In this document: positions 26,729-40,436 of the stretch, one piece after another
How positions within the stretch are numbered: the stretch's first letter is position 1
How the letters are laid out: each line of letters starts with the position of its first letter
NCBI GenBank assembly: GCA_958295845.1
Contig: OY282376.1
Location: 4,725,022-4,789,021 of the forward strand
Length of the DNA stretch: 64,000 bases
From: Caldilineaceae bacterium
Lineage (GTDB): Bacteria > Chloroflexota > Anaerolineae > Caldilineales > Caldilineaceae
Reading direction: 5' to 3'
The notes under the pieces: model-generated
Seen by the model: only the letters and a program-made list of their open reading frames with translations
Told to the model about the DNA's origin: nothing
The model's database searches: none
Made by a program: the position numbers and the translations under genes

Positions 26729-28465
26729 CTATTCTTCTGTAATCATCGAGATGACGCCATTCTGATAGCCGATGACGTAGACGTTGCCGTCCTGGTCTTC
26801 GCCGATGGCGCTGACTGGAAAGGCCGCATTGACTAGCAACGGGCTGTGCCACTTATCCTGGGGGCCGCCTCTCAGCCCCCAGATTTGGCCGCGGCAGAAA
26901 TCGGCGTAAAGGAAGACGCCTTGCAGATCGGGCAGGCCGGGTCCGCGATAGACGGCCCCGCCCACAATTGCGCACCCCAGATCGTGGTTGTATTCGGCCA
27001 CAGGCGGGGTCTGGCCTTCGGCGCTGCATATCCAGTGTTCGATAGTACAGGGTTCTCCCTTAACACAACCCCATTGCTCGAAACAGATGCTTCCTTCGGT
27101 GATACGCCATCCGTAGTTTTCGCCCCCGGTGCTGGCTGCGGGCTGATAGCTCACTTCTTCTATGGTGATATTGCCGACGTCGGGGATGTAGAGATCGCCT
27201 GTCTGGCTGTCGAATGCGAATCCCCAGGGATTGCGCAGGCCATAGGCCCAGATTTCGTCGCGATAGCCTTCAATCTGCGTAAAAGGGTTGCTGTCGGGGA
27301 TGGCGTAGGGTTTAACGCCCGACTCGACATCGATGCGTAGTATCGTGCCCAATAGTATGCTCGGGTCTTGCCCTCGATTGTCAGGATCGTTGAACGCGGG
27401 GGCGCCGCCATCGCCGCTGCCGATGTAGAGGTAGCCGTCATTCGGACCGAAGAGGAGGCGCCCGCCATTGTGCGTATTGTGCGGTTGCTCGATCGTGAGC
27501 ACGATTTCCTCGCTGGTTGGATCGGCTGTGTCCGGATCAGGGGTTGTTTTGTAGCGGCTGATTACGGTATGGCCATCGCCATTTGTATAGCTGACATAGA
27601 AGTACTGTTTGGCGCTATAGTCGGGCGGAAAGGCCAGGTCGAGGAGTCCGCGTTCGCCGCAGCAGCTTACCCTCTTCGAGATATCAAGGAAGGGCGTTTC
27701 GTCCACAGACCAGGCTGTGCCGCCATTGGACTCAGCGTCCTTTCTCAAGATACGGATGCGTCCCGCCTGTTCAATCACGAAGATCCTTCCGGTGTCATCG
27801 CCGGCGTGCGTAAGCTGCACGGGCAGGTCCAGTCCGTCGGCGATCTTGCTGAGTTTGAATGCCGGCGGGGGCGAATCAGCGGCGGGATCGCCGAACACAC
27901 GCAGTTCGCGCCATGCGACCCAGCTGGGGCTTTGAACCGTGCGAACGTAGACCTCATTTACGCTGCGGGGGGGATCGATTGTTACTTTGAGAGTCTGCCC
28001 ATCTTCGGTGTGCTCGTTAATGAGCCGCGCGTAGAGGGTGCGCGTGCCTGACCTATCTCCCAGCCAGAGCTCATGCGTGGTTGGACCGGGAGGCGCCTGC
28101 GCGATGACCATCTCGACTCTGTTGACCAGGTAATGGCCATCTAGTGCAATCCGAATCCACCCCAGCGGAATGCGTCCTGAATTCCAGAGTGATTCGAGAT
28201 CGCCATCGGCTGCGAGGTGCGCGGTCTCCTGCCCAGACGAGGGGATGACCTCACCTGAGGCGGCCACGTTATTTGACGGAAGCGGCGTTGGGGTAGGGAC
28301 CTCCGGCGCTGCGGTTGGCGTGCCTGTTTCAGGAGTAGAGGTTGCGGTGGTGGGCGTAGCAGTGCCGGTGGCTACAGTGGATTGGGCAGGCTCGGGGCTT
28401 GGCGCACAGGCGGCAACCGCCAACAGTGCCAAAAGTCCAATTGCCGCTATGCAGCAGTTCTTCAT
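26729..28465 (-). CDS. Glucose/sorbosone dehydrogenase-like lipoprotein with N-terminal discoidin-like domain
   Basis: A 578-residue exported protein. The signal peptide ends in the lipobox LLAVAAC (cysteine ~20), followed by a T/P/A-rich linker (~25-65). Residues ~65-195 look like an F5/8-type beta sandwich (LAADGDLESLWNSGR, WIRIALDGHYLVNRVEMV). From ~205 a six-bladed GSDH/HHIP-like beta propeller begins (LPVQLTHAGDDTGRIFVIEQAG, RGLLDLAFPPDYS, HNGGRLLFGPNDGYLYIGSGDGG, LRNPWGFAFDSQTG). Such proteins oxidise aldoses with PQQ, or only bind sugars. The catalytic His equivalent could be in QPHNTHNGG. Cysteine pairs suggest disulfides. Periplasmic/surface sugar oxidation is inferred. The cytidine deaminase gene lies 254 bp upstream. 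Confidence 0.85.
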   Translation of the reverse strand: MKNCCIAAIGLLALLAVAACAPSPEPAQSTVATGTATPTTATSTPETGTPTAAPEVPTPTPLPSNNVAASGEVIPSSGQETAHLAADGDLESLWNSGRIPLGWIRIALDGHYLVNRVEMVIAQAPPGPTTHELWLGDRSGTRTLYARLINEHTEDGQTLKVTIDPPRSVNEVYVRTVQSPSWVAWRELRVFGDPAADSPPPAFKLSKIADGLDLPVQLTHAGDDTGRIFVIEQAGRIRILRKDAESNGGTAWSVDETPFLDISKRVSCCGERGLLDLAFPPDYSAKQYFYVSYTNGDGHTVISRYKTTPDPDTADPTSEEIVLTIEQPHNTHNGGRLLFGPNDGYLYIGSGDGGAPAFNDPDNRGQDPSILLGTILRIDVESGVKPYAIPDSNPFTQIEGYRDEIWAYGLRNPWGFAFDSQTGDLYIPDVGNITIEEVSYQPAASTGGENYGWRITEGSICFEQWGCVKGEPCTIEHWICSAEGQTPPVAEYNHDLGCAIVGGAVYRGPGLPDLQGVFLYADFCRGQIWGLRGGPQDKWHSPLLVNAAFPVSAIGEDQDGNVYVIGYQNGVISMITEE

Positions 28466-28719
28466 CGGTGTTTCGCTCGCTGGGTGGGGTTGGGATCCTT
28501 CATACTGCTACGATCCTAGTCGTTCAGGAGGATTCTGCCAAGAAACACAGAGGTGAACTCGCTTGCTTCGTTCTCAGGTTCAGTGCTTGATTCATAACAC
28601 CTGACACAGGGTGTCTGAAACATGGTGCTTGAGCGGCGGCCTATCAAGGACGCCGCTAATATGTCTGTATCTTGAAGATGGCAATGGAAAGAGCCGGCGA
28701 GGACAGGTTGCGACCGCCG
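28466..28719. other. Intergenic region
   Basis: Nothing beyond AT-poor spacer is visible; no terminator hairpin with a clear T run was found after the cytidine deaminase gene. Confidence 0.5.
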
Positions 28720-29106
28720 TCAGCCGCCGAAGGCATCGGGCAGCAACGCGCGCGCGGTCGTGCTGCGGAAGTTGCCGGCTGCATCACTGATATAGACATC
28801 CATCTCCGCGCCAAGTTCGATCATCACCTGGCGGCAGAAGCCGCAGGGCGAGCCGCCGTCCACTGTCACAACGGCGATCGCACTGTATTCCCGTTTTCCC
28901 TGGGCGACCGCGGACGTGAGCGCGACCCGTTCGGCGCAGATCGCTCCTCCGTAGGAGGCGTTTTCGACGTTACATCCCGGGATGATTTCGCCGTCTTGTG
29001 TCAATACGGCGGCGCCGACGGCATAGTTACTGTAGGGTGCATAGGCCTGCTTGCGGGCGGACTGTGCCGCTGCAACCAGTTGTTGGGGAGATACCGTCGG
29101 GTTCAC
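28720..29106 (-). CDS. cdd: Cytidine deaminase
   Basis: A 128-residue zinc enzyme converting cytidine and deoxycytidine to uridine forms in pyrimidine salvage. The zinc/proton-shuttle motif CNVENASYGGAICAER (cysteine ligand plus catalytic Glu) and the second motif PCGFCRQ are intact. YAPYSNYAVGAAV is the substrate-binding N-terminal signature. Length is that of the homotetrameric bacterial enzyme. The start is GTG 29106 with AAGGA eight bases upstream. It lies 54 bp downstream of the CNNM-type gene, so the two are probably cotranscribed. A nucleoside-type importer is encoded elsewhere in the window (12.1-14.3 kb), which would fit salvage. Confidence 0.96.
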   Translation of the reverse strand: MNPTVSPQQLVAAAQSARKQAYAPYSNYAVGAAVLTQDGEIIPGCNVENASYGGAICAERVALTSAVAQGKREYSAIAVVTVDGGSPCGFCRQVMIELGAEMDVYISDAAGNFRSTTARALLPDAFGG

Positions 29107-29160
29107 GATAGTGTCCTTTTTGTGGGCGGCAAATTTGAGCCAGGGGCGAATACCAATTTG

Positions 29161-30510
29161 TCAGGCGGCCGACTGAAGGTATTCGGAGTCTGTCGAATCC
29201 TCGGCCTGTTCCTCTACGCCGGGCTGGTTCAAGGTCTGCGCGCCGTTCTCTGCGCTGTGGAGCGGTTCGACGCGTACCTGTTCGATACGGCGGGAATCTA
29301 CGGACAGGACCGTGAACCGCCAATCATGGAACTGTATGCTTTCGCCCTGCTCGGGAACGCGTCCAAGTTGGCTGTAGATGAAGCCGCCGAGGGTATCAAT
29401 ATTCTCGGGGCCGGCGGACAGGTCGACGTCGATGAGTTGGGATACTTCATCGATATCGTATCGGGCGTTGAAGATGTAGATTTCGGGCGCCAGTTTTTTC
29501 AACTGGGGCTCTTCCGAATCGTACTCGTCCTGGATTTCGCCAACGATCTCTTCGAGCAGGTCTTCGATGGTAACGAGACCGGCTGTACCGCCGTATTCGT
29601 CGACAGCCAGGGCCATATGGATGCGGTGGGCCTGCATTTCCTCGAACAACTCGTCAAGTTTTTTGCTCTGGGGCACGAAGTAGGCCTGCCGAAGCAGTTG
29701 ACGAATGGAGATATCCTGGCTCCCATCGCGCAGGCAGAGCAGGAGGTCTTTGGCGTAGAGTACGCCGAGCAGATGATCTATGCTGTCTTCAAAGACGGGA
29801 ATGCGGCTGTGTCCGTTGCCGATAATCAGGTCTAGCGCTTCGCTGAGGGGCGAACTCGCTTCTACGGCCACCATATCGAGCCGCGGCACCATGATTTCGC
29901 GCACGGTCGTCTCGCCGAATTCAAAGATGCCGGCGATCATCTGCTTCTCGTCTTCTTCGATCACGCCCTCACCTTCGCCCACATGGATGAGGAAGCGGAG
30001 GCCGTCCTCGCTCAGGAATACGCTTTCGGCGGTCACTTCGTCCTCGTCACCGCGGGCGTAGGCGGCCAGGCGGCGCAGGAGAAACGATAGGGGGGCGAGA
30101 ATTGCAGCGACAAGGTCGACGACACGGGCGATGGCGAGCGCGACCGTTTCGGGCTGGCGCAGAGCCCAGCCCCGGCTGATGACCTGCAGGGCGAGAAGGA
30201 GGAGCCAGACCAGACCGACTGAGGCGCTGACCCCGACGTTGGACCACTGCAGGAGCATCGCCACGCAGACGGCCATTGAGCTGGCCGCGATGTAGGCAAG
30301 GCTTTTGAGTATCAGGAGGGTGGAAAGAAAGCGGGCCGGGTCGGAGAGCATTCGGTCGATCAGCTTTGCCCGCTGATTGCCGCTGGCGAGAAGTTCCCGC
30401 ATACGGCTTCTGGATGCTGCCGACAGCGATACTTCTGCGGCAGAGACAAAGCTAATCGTCAGTAATGGCAGCAGTTGCGCCGCGATCAGCCATGCAGGTT
30501 CCACTTCCAC
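29161..30510 (-). CDS. CNNM/CorC (HlyC) family membrane protein
   Basis: A 449-residue protein. The DUF21/CNNM membrane domain covers ~1-190, with hydrophobic stretches at ~8-30, 55-85, 90-115 and 125-145. Two CBS domains follow (~205-330; VREIMVPRLDMVAVEASSPLSEAL and MHLA-type AVDEYGGTAGLVTIEDLLEEIVGEI), the latter being the family hallmark. A C-terminal CorC_HlyC transporter-associated domain is at ~345-425 (DVDLSAGPENIDTLGGFI). Family members transport or sense Mg2+/Co2+ or support membrane integrity; hemolysin activity is historical naming. The start is GTG 30510 with GGAG seven bases upstream. The gene is 54 bp upstream of cdd, a neighbourhood (with era/ybeY) seen in other bacteria though those genes are absent here. 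Confidence 0.92.
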   Translation of the reverse strand: MEVEPAWLIAAQLLPLLTISFVSAAEVSLSAASRSRMRELLASGNQRAKLIDRMLSDPARFLSTLLILKSLAYIAASSMAVCVAMLLQWSNVGVSASVGLVWLLLLALQVISRGWALRQPETVALAIARVVDLVAAILAPLSFLLRRLAAYARGDEDEVTAESVFLSEDGLRFLIHVGEGEGVIEEDEKQMIAGIFEFGETTVREIMVPRLDMVAVEASSPLSEALDLIIGNGHSRIPVFEDSIDHLLGVLYAKDLLLCLRDGSQDISIRQLLRQAYFVPQSKKLDELFEEMQAHRIHMALAVDEYGGTAGLVTIEDLLEEIVGEIQDEYDSEEPQLKKLAPEIYIFNARYDIDEVSQLIDVDLSAGPENIDTLGGFIYSQLGRVPEQGESIQFHDWRFTVLSVDSRRIEQVRVEPLHSAENGAQTLNQPGVEEQAEDSTDSEYLQSAA

Positions 30511-30630
30511 TATAGACTCCTTTTGCTACGTTGCCGTACGCCGCGCCGGGCATTGCGCAGGCAGTTTGACGGAAAAGATTCGTCCGAGGTGCTGGTGTGG
30601 CAGCTGATATGTTCGTCAGATTGACCGGTG

Positions 30631-32016
30631 TTACTCATTCGACTCGGGCTGCGTGGCGTTTTCGGCGGCAGGGGGGCGCTTTGCAGGCACGCCGTAGACG
30701 AGCGTGTCCTCCTCTACGTCGCGGGTTACGACGGAGCCGGCGCCGGTGCGTGCGCGTGCGCCGAGGGTAACGGGGGCAACCAGGAGCGTATCGCTGCCCA
30801 GGAAGACGTCATCGCCGAGCGTCGTGCGGTTTTTGGAGACGCCATCGAAGTTACAGGTGATGGTGCCGGCGCCGATATTTACATTCTCGCCGACGGTGGC
30901 ATCGCCAATGTAGCTGAAATGGCCCATTTTGACGCCCCTGCCCAGCCGGCTGTTCTTCACTTCGCCGAAGTTTCCCATGTGAACGTCTTCGCCGAGATGG
31001 GCGCCCGGCCGCAGATGGCCGAAGGGGCCGACTTCGCTGCCCCGGTCCATTCTGGACTGTTCGATGACGCTGTACTCAACGCGGCAGGCATCTCCGATAG
31101 CGCTGTCGACGATGCGGCTATTGGGCCCGATGCAGCAGCCGGCGCCGACAGTTGTATTGCCCTGCAGGTGGGTCCCCGGAAGGATGGTCGAGTCCTGGCC
31201 GATGGTCACATCGGCGTCTATATATGTGGATGCGGGGTCGACGATGGTCACGCCGGCGAGCATGTGGTCGGTGTTGATGCGCTGTCGCAGGGCATGTGCG
31301 GCGGCTGCCAGCTGGCTGCGGTCGTTGATGCCGAATGTTTCATCAGATTCGGCTGCCACGGTCTCGACGCCCTTGCCCTGTTCGACGGCGATTGCGAGCA
31401 TATCGGTCAGAAAGTATTCCCCGGTGGAGCTGGGCGTCAGGAGGGAGATATTTTCCCAGAGCCATTGGGCGTTGAAGCAATAGACACCGGGATTCAGTTC
31501 ACGAATCGCGCGCTGTTCGGGCGTGCAGTCGACCTCTTCAACGATTGCGCGGACGGCGCCGATCTCGTCGCGGACGATGCGACCGAATCCCTGGGCTTCC
31601 TTGCGTTCGACCGTAAGGAGAGACAGCGCGGTGGCGGGGTGCTGCCGATGCGGGCTGCCGGTGCGGCGTTGCGTTAACTGTTTGAGCGTTTCGGGCCGCA
31701 GAAGGGGCATATCGGCGTAGAGGACGAGGACCTGGTCGGCGCGTTGATAGAGGCGTTCTTTTGCCTGCATCAGGGCGTGTCCTGTGCCGAGAAGCTGTTC
31801 TTGCAGGCTGTATTCGACGCGGTCGCCGAGGTAGTCCTGCACCTGTTTGCGCGCATGGCCGACCACGACGACCGGCCGCAGATCGGAAAGCCCGTCAACC
31901 GCCTGCAGAGTCCACTCGATCAGAGGCTGGCCGGCCAAGGGATGGAGGGATTTGGAAAGATTCGATTTCATGCGGGTGCCGTGCCCGGCAGCCAGGATGA
32001 CGGCAGCGACAGACAT
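30631..32016 (-). CDS. glmU: Bifunctional UDP-GlcNAc pyrophosphorylase / glucosamine-1-phosphate acetyltransferase
   Basis: A 461-residue enzyme making UDP-N-acetylglucosamine for peptidoglycan and glycans. The N-terminal nucleotidyltransferase has AAGHGTRMKS and LSKSLHPLAGQPLIEW (~8-35), then VLYADMPLL as the metal-binding D-x-P segment and NPGVYCFNAQWLW. The C-terminal left-handed beta helix with hexapeptide repeats begins at ~255 (VTIVDPASTYIDADVTIGQD). It includes NFGEVKNSRLGRGVKMGHFSYIGDA, the acetyltransferase active-site area, and CNFDGVSKNRTTLGD. The length matches E. coli GlmU. AGGAG lies nine bases before ATG 32016. The rRNA operon upstream is on the same strand; the gene is probably expressed from its own promoter in the gap. 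Confidence 0.95.
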   Translation of the reverse strand: MSVAAVILAAGHGTRMKSNLSKSLHPLAGQPLIEWTLQAVDGLSDLRPVVVVGHARKQVQDYLGDRVEYSLQEQLLGTGHALMQAKERLYQRADQVLVLYADMPLLRPETLKQLTQRRTGSPHRQHPATALSLLTVERKEAQGFGRIVRDEIGAVRAIVEEVDCTPEQRAIRELNPGVYCFNAQWLWENISLLTPSSTGEYFLTDMLAIAVEQGKGVETVAAESDETFGINDRSQLAAAAHALRQRINTDHMLAGVTIVDPASTYIDADVTIGQDSTILPGTHLQGNTTVGAGCCIGPNSRIVDSAIGDACRVEYSVIEQSRMDRGSEVGPFGHLRPGAHLGEDVHMGNFGEVKNSRLGRGVKMGHFSYIGDATVGENVNIGAGTITCNFDGVSKNRTTLGDDVFLGSDTLLVAPVTLGARARTGAGSVVTRDVEEDTLVYGVPAKRPPAAENATQPESNE

Positions 32017-32288
32017 TCAGGATGCTCCTATGCTCCAGGGAAAAGAAGAGACGCGCGCAGAATAGGCCTGTGGCAGTCGGCCAAGGCGGTAAGCGCGTCG
32101 GTCAGATGGTCAAGCGCGAGAGGGACGGCGAATTCAGGCAGGGATAAGAAAGGTAGTGAACCGGGTTCTGGAGGGTTGTCATCCATGAATTATATCGCAG
32201 ACGGGGGCAGAGTTGTGTCTGCGCACAGTTTAACACAAATGAGCAGGTTGTCCAGAGAAGCTTTCATCGGTGGAGTGTAAAGAAAAGA

Positions 32289-32412
32289 GGAGGTTGGCAG
32301 CGGTCTACTCTCACACGGGGTCGCCCCCGCACTACCATCGACGCTGGTGGACTTTACTGCCGGGTTCGAGATGGGACCGGGTGTCTCCCCACCGCTCTTG
32401 CCACCAACTCCT
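32289..32412 (-). rRNA. rrf: 5S ribosomal RNA
   Basis: The minus strand reads GGAGTTGGTGGCAAGAGCGG at the 5' side, then the conserved CCCATCTCGAACCCGGCAGT loop region, and ends near CGCTGCCAACCTCC. The two ends pair. Boundaries are good to a few bases. It is the last gene of the rRNA operon. Confidence 0.93.
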
Positions 32413-32627
32413 CTTTACTTACGCAGGTATAAGGTTGCGAGTGGTCATATTGAGCATGCTGTGATGCGCATGCGGGTTAAGCGGCATTGCCGTTGTGCTG
32501 CTGCGCTGCTGTTATGAAGCTGCGCTGCGGCAATGCCGGTGTGCGTATGATGATGCCACTCGCGTGGCACACTAAGAACTGAACAGGATAAAGAAGTACT
32601 GCTGTCGGCGCAAGATTATACATGATA
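32413..32627. other. 23S-5S spacer
   Basis: About 215 bp between 5S and 23S. No tRNA is visible. It contains GCTGC-rich short repeats (about 32490-32530) that can fold with each other and may take part in processing. Confidence 0.5.
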
Positions 32628-35570
<2,943 letters not shown>

Positions 35571-35756
35571 GCTGTGTATCGAGCAACGACCCGAAAGCCG
35601 CCGCTCCCTTCTTATTCCTACAGCAGTTCTTCTCTATCCTATTCAGTTCTTAATGTGCCATCCCTACTTACTTCACAACAGACCGGGGCTGTACAGGCCC
35701 CTGGCTTGCTGCTATCGCCGGCTTCAGCATTTCTACCCGCTTCCACCACGCGACTG

Positions 35757-35830
<74 letters not shown>

Positions 35831-35996
35831 TCTCTCCACTTGCCCTGCCTTCACTTCAGAGGCACTTTAACCCCTGAAAAGTGACAAGATAACCGGCCTT
35901 TCACAGACCTTTACTTCTCTAGACGTCTCCGCTTCCCCGACAACGCAGTAACTGCTGTGCAGCCTCTGCTCTGCCTCCACGGTTTCGCCTTTGCTT

Positions 35997-37524
<1,528 letters not shown>

Positions 37525-37737
37525 CGCTGCCGTCACTCTCGCATACCTCTTAAACCCAGTACACGATGAAACAACAACACTTCTACGCAAAGCTCATTAA
37601 AACTCTCCGTCATTTCGCTCCCAAACCACCCCGCACCCCAGCTACCGCCGGAACACAGAACAGTCGAAAACGACTGACAGGTCTGCTGGACTCGCTTATC
37701 TTGTCACTCTTCAGCTGTTAATGTGCCGTAACTGCGT

Positions 37738-37766
37738 ACTCTACTACATGTACATAAACCTGACAA
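37738..37766 (-). promoter_or_regulatory. rRNA operon promoter, proximal (P2)
   Basis: Minus strand TTGTCA (37766-37761), 17 bases, TAGAGT (37743-37738). It is weaker than P1 but correctly spaced and closer to 16S. Confidence 0.5.
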
Positions 37767-37795
37767 ATCGATTTCGATTCAGTGCAGGTTTCCTC

Positions 37796-37824
37796 AATAT
37801 ATCACACGGCGTTAGGCCTGTCAA
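37796..37824 (-). promoter_or_regulatory. rRNA operon promoter, distal (P1)
   Basis: Minus strand TTGACA (37824-37819), exactly 17 bases, TATATT (37801-37796). This is a near-consensus sigma-70 promoter about 270 bases upstream of 16S. Confidence 0.8.
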
Positions 37825-37980
37825 ATCGGATTCGGGTTGAATTCAATGCAAACGCGCGTCCCGATTTGGGCGACCAGGCAGCCCGCGAAGGGGGGCCAGA
37901 AGGGAGCACCCACCTGATATAGGCAGACGCAGGCGGTGTTGTCACAAGTGTACGCAGGCCCTGGGTTGAGGGCTTGTCAA

Positions 37981-38040
37981 GTCAATCCAAGTCGATCCAA
38001 GTCGATCCAAGTCGACGCAGGTCGACGTAAGTCGACGCTT
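37981..38040. repeat. Six 10-bp phased repeat units upstream of the rRNA promoters
   Basis: Units read GTCAATCCAA, GTCGATCCAA twice, GTCGACGCAG, GTCGACGTAA and GTCGACGCTT. They lie about 155-215 bases upstream of the P1 -35 box and end in a run of T residues (38039-38052). The 10-base spacing matches one helical turn. Confidence 0.85.
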
Positions 38041-38234
38041 TTTCTTTTTTTTGCGGCTTTTGTCTTAACTTTGTAGCCGCTTCCTCACCAGCTTTGAAGG
38101 ATTGAAGGCGATCCGATTGTGGGTCATACACAGCCTCAGACCGATGCAGTTGACCTGGGGTTGAAATTCAACAGTATTGCATCGCCAACTGTATTGCATC
38201 GCCATCAGCAGGCCGACTGTATATGGGTTGGGAA

Positions 38235-38729
38235 TTATCCGATTACGATCAGTACGGCGTCCTGTTCGACGCTCTGGCCGGCGGAGACTTCCACTTTGCG
38301 GACTACGCCGGAGCGGACGGCGCGGATTTCGTTCTCCATCTTCATTGCTTCGAGGATCATGAGCGGTTGATCTTCGATGATCTCATCGCCATCCTGAACC
38401 AGAATCTTGACAATCATACCCGGGATAGGCGCTCTGACGGAGAGGTCGCCCTGGGGTAGGGCGGGCCCTTGGCGGGCTGCGTTGAGGCGGCGGGTGCGTT
38501 CGTCTTCGATCTGCACGCGGAACTGTTCACCGCGGAGGGTCACGTCGTGGCTGTGCGGCATTTCCTCTACTATTATCTCGAAGCTTGCGTCATCGAGGAG
38601 CAGGCTGTACAGCTGGGTGACTCCGCTCTGCCGGAGGTCGACAGTGATTGGCTCGCCATCGACCAGGACTTCGTCTTCGTTGATTTCGATTTCAAAGGTA
38701 AGGTCGCCGACACTGGCAAAGTATTTCAC
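38235..38729 (-). CDS. Biotin carboxyl carrier subunit of acyl-CoA carboxylase
   Basis: A 164-residue carrier protein. The start is GTG 38729, overlapping the biotin carboxylase stop in GTGA, with GGGAGGA upstream. The N-terminal ~75 residues (VKYFASVGDLTFEIEINEDE) form a small domain seen in propionyl-CoA carboxylase-type carriers. The C-terminal biotinyl domain (~90-164) has the biotin-accepting lysine in LEAMKMENEI, flanked by SVRAPIPGMIVKILVQDGD and VRKVEVSAGQSVEQDAVL. Biotin attached by the ligase encoded at 44236-45198 would carry CO2 between the carboxylase and the beta transferase. A standalone carrier, separate from the biotin carboxylase, is the bacterial AccB-like arrangement. Confidence 0.9.
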   Translation of the reverse strand: MKYFASVGDLTFEIEINEDEVLVDGEPITVDLRQSGVTQLYSLLLDDASFEIIVEEMPHSHDVTLRGEQFRVQIEDERTRRLNAARQGPALPQGDLSVRAPIPGMIVKILVQDGDEIIEDQPLMILEAMKMENEIRAVRSGVVRKVEVSAGQSVEQDAVLIVIG

Positions 38730-40234
38730 CACCGTCCTCCCATCGTGCTCACGCGACCGGCCTGCTTCCATGGGCTGGTCGCGTCGCCCTCGCCCCCGCC
38801 GATATTGACAGCGCGGCGGCCGGCGTCGTGGGCTACGAGGGCGGCGGCCACGGCGGCGATACGCGCCTGATCGAGGTCGGGTTCGTTCTTGGCCACCAGC
38901 CGGCGACGGTCGAGGAAACCGGTATCGAAGGTTCCCCAGATGAACTCGGTGCTGTCCATGATCTCCTGATGGAACGGGATCGACGTTTTGATTCCGCTGA
39001 TGCGGTATTCGTTGAGTGCGCGGCGCATACGCAGGATGGCTTCGGCCCTGTTTTCGCCCCATACGATCAGTTTGGCGACCATGGGGTCGTAGAAGAGGCT
39101 GACTTCGTAGCCCCGGTAGAGTGCGCTTTCGACGCGCACGCCGGGCCCGGTCGGCTCCTTAAGGTAGGTGACGACGCCGCTATTGGGCATGAAGTTGTTG
39201 AAGGGATCCTCGGCGGTGAGGCGGCACTCGATCGACCATCCTTTTGGTCGGATATCTTCGGGCCGGTAGCGCATGCGGCGGCCGGCGGCTATGGTCAGCT
39301 GCTCTTTGACGATGTCGACACCGGTCACAAATTCGGTAACGGGGTGCTCCACCTGGAGGCGGGTATTCATCTCGAGGAAGTAGAACTTATCCTCATTGGG
39401 GTCGAACAGGAATTCGATCGTACCGGCGTTGACATAGTTCACTGACTCGGCGGCGGCGACGGCGACTCGCCCGAGCTCCTGGCGCAGGTTTTCGTCGACG
39501 GCCACGCTGGGCGCTTCTTCGATCAGCTTCTGGTGGCGCCGCTGGATGGAGCATTCGCGCTCGCCGAGGTGGATGGTGTGCCCGTAACTGTCGGCCAGGA
39601 TCTGCACCTCGATATGGCGGGCGCTGGAGATGAATTTTTCGAGGTAGACCTCGCCGTTGCCGAAGGCGCCAACGGCCTCCCGGCGTGCGGCCAGGAGGGC
39701 GCTGGTGAACTGATTGGGGTCATGCACGACGCGCATGCCTTTTCCGCCGCCGCCCGCGGTCGCCTTGATCATGAGAGGGAACCCGATCTGGACGGCGGTT
39801 GCTTTCAGCTCGTCATCTCGCAGGCCTTTGGGCGATCCCGGGACAAGCGGGACGTTATTTTTGGCGACGGTTTCGCGTGCGGTCTGTTTGTCCCCCATCC
39901 TGGCGATGGCATCGGGTGACGGCCCGATGAAGGTGATGCCGGCGTCGGCGCAGGCGGCGGCAAATTCGGCGTTTTCGGCCAGAAAGCCGTAGCCGGGATG
40001 GACCGCATCGACCCCGGCTTTGCGGGCCACATCGATGATCTTGTCGATGCGGAGGTAGCTATCGCGGCTTGGGGCCGGGCCGATGTGATAGGCCTCGTCG
40101 GCGTAGCGCACGTGAAGGGCAGTCCGGTCTACATCCGAGTAGACGGTGGCGGTGGCGATGCCTCGTTCTTCGCAGGCGCGCAAGACGCGCACGGCGATTT
40201 CACCTCGATTCGCAACCAGAACTTTTTTGAACAT
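38726..40234 (-). CDS. accC: Biotin carboxylase subunit of acyl-CoA carboxylase
   Basis: A 502-residue ATP-grasp enzyme carboxylating the biotin of the carrier. MFKKVLVANRGEIAVRVLRA is the classic N-terminus. The P-loop TAGGGGKGMRVV, EKFISSARHIEVQILAD, the catalytic region LEMNTRLQVEHPVTE and the signature GWSIECRLTAEDPFNNFMP are intact. It is slightly longer than the 449-residue E. coli AccC, with a C-terminal extension ending in VSTMGGRW. Whether it works in acetyl-CoA, propionyl-CoA or another carboxylase cannot be told from this subunit. The gene is translationally coupled to the carrier gene and lies 202 bp downstream of the unknown gene. Confidence 0.93.
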   Translation of the reverse strand: MFKKVLVANRGEIAVRVLRACEERGIATATVYSDVDRTALHVRYADEAYHIGPAPSRDSYLRIDKIIDVARKAGVDAVHPGYGFLAENAEFAAACADAGITFIGPSPDAIARMGDKQTARETVAKNNVPLVPGSPKGLRDDELKATAVQIGFPLMIKATAGGGGKGMRVVHDPNQFTSALLAARREAVGAFGNGEVYLEKFISSARHIEVQILADSYGHTIHLGERECSIQRRHQKLIEEAPSVAVDENLRQELGRVAVAAAESVNYVNAGTIEFLFDPNEDKFYFLEMNTRLQVEHPVTEFVTGVDIVKEQLTIAAGRRMRYRPEDIRPKGWSIECRLTAEDPFNNFMPNSGVVTYLKEPTGPGVRVESALYRGYEVSLFYDPMVAKLIVWGENRAEAILRMRRALNEYRISGIKTSIPFHQEIMDSTEFIWGTFDTGFLDRRRLVAKNEPDLDQARIAAVAAALVAHDAGRRAVNIGGGEGDATSPWKQAGRVSTMGGRW

Positions 40235-40436
40235 GAGCAGATCCTTACTTACTTACCACTATATCAAGAGTGCAGGCCCACGGGACGAAGAGAGTTGCCT
40301 TGGGTCCCATCTCACTGCTCGTTTCGTTTTCGGGGCAGGTGCTTGGCCAGTTTGAAGAGAGGGCTAGTTCCCAGGCCGTGGTATGAGCCCAGCCCGACGT
40401 GGTGCAGCTTGGGCGAGTCTATACTATACGCGCGCA

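Larger units (their letters stand above)
37525..38234. other. rRNA promoter region and carboxylase 3' flank
   Basis: No gene is visible. The region carries the tandem rRNA promoters, a 10-bp phased repeat (37981-38040) with an adjoining T-rich tract, and the 3' flank of the biotin carrier gene. Short open frames near 38119-38459 are shadows of the carrier gene. Confidence 0.6.
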
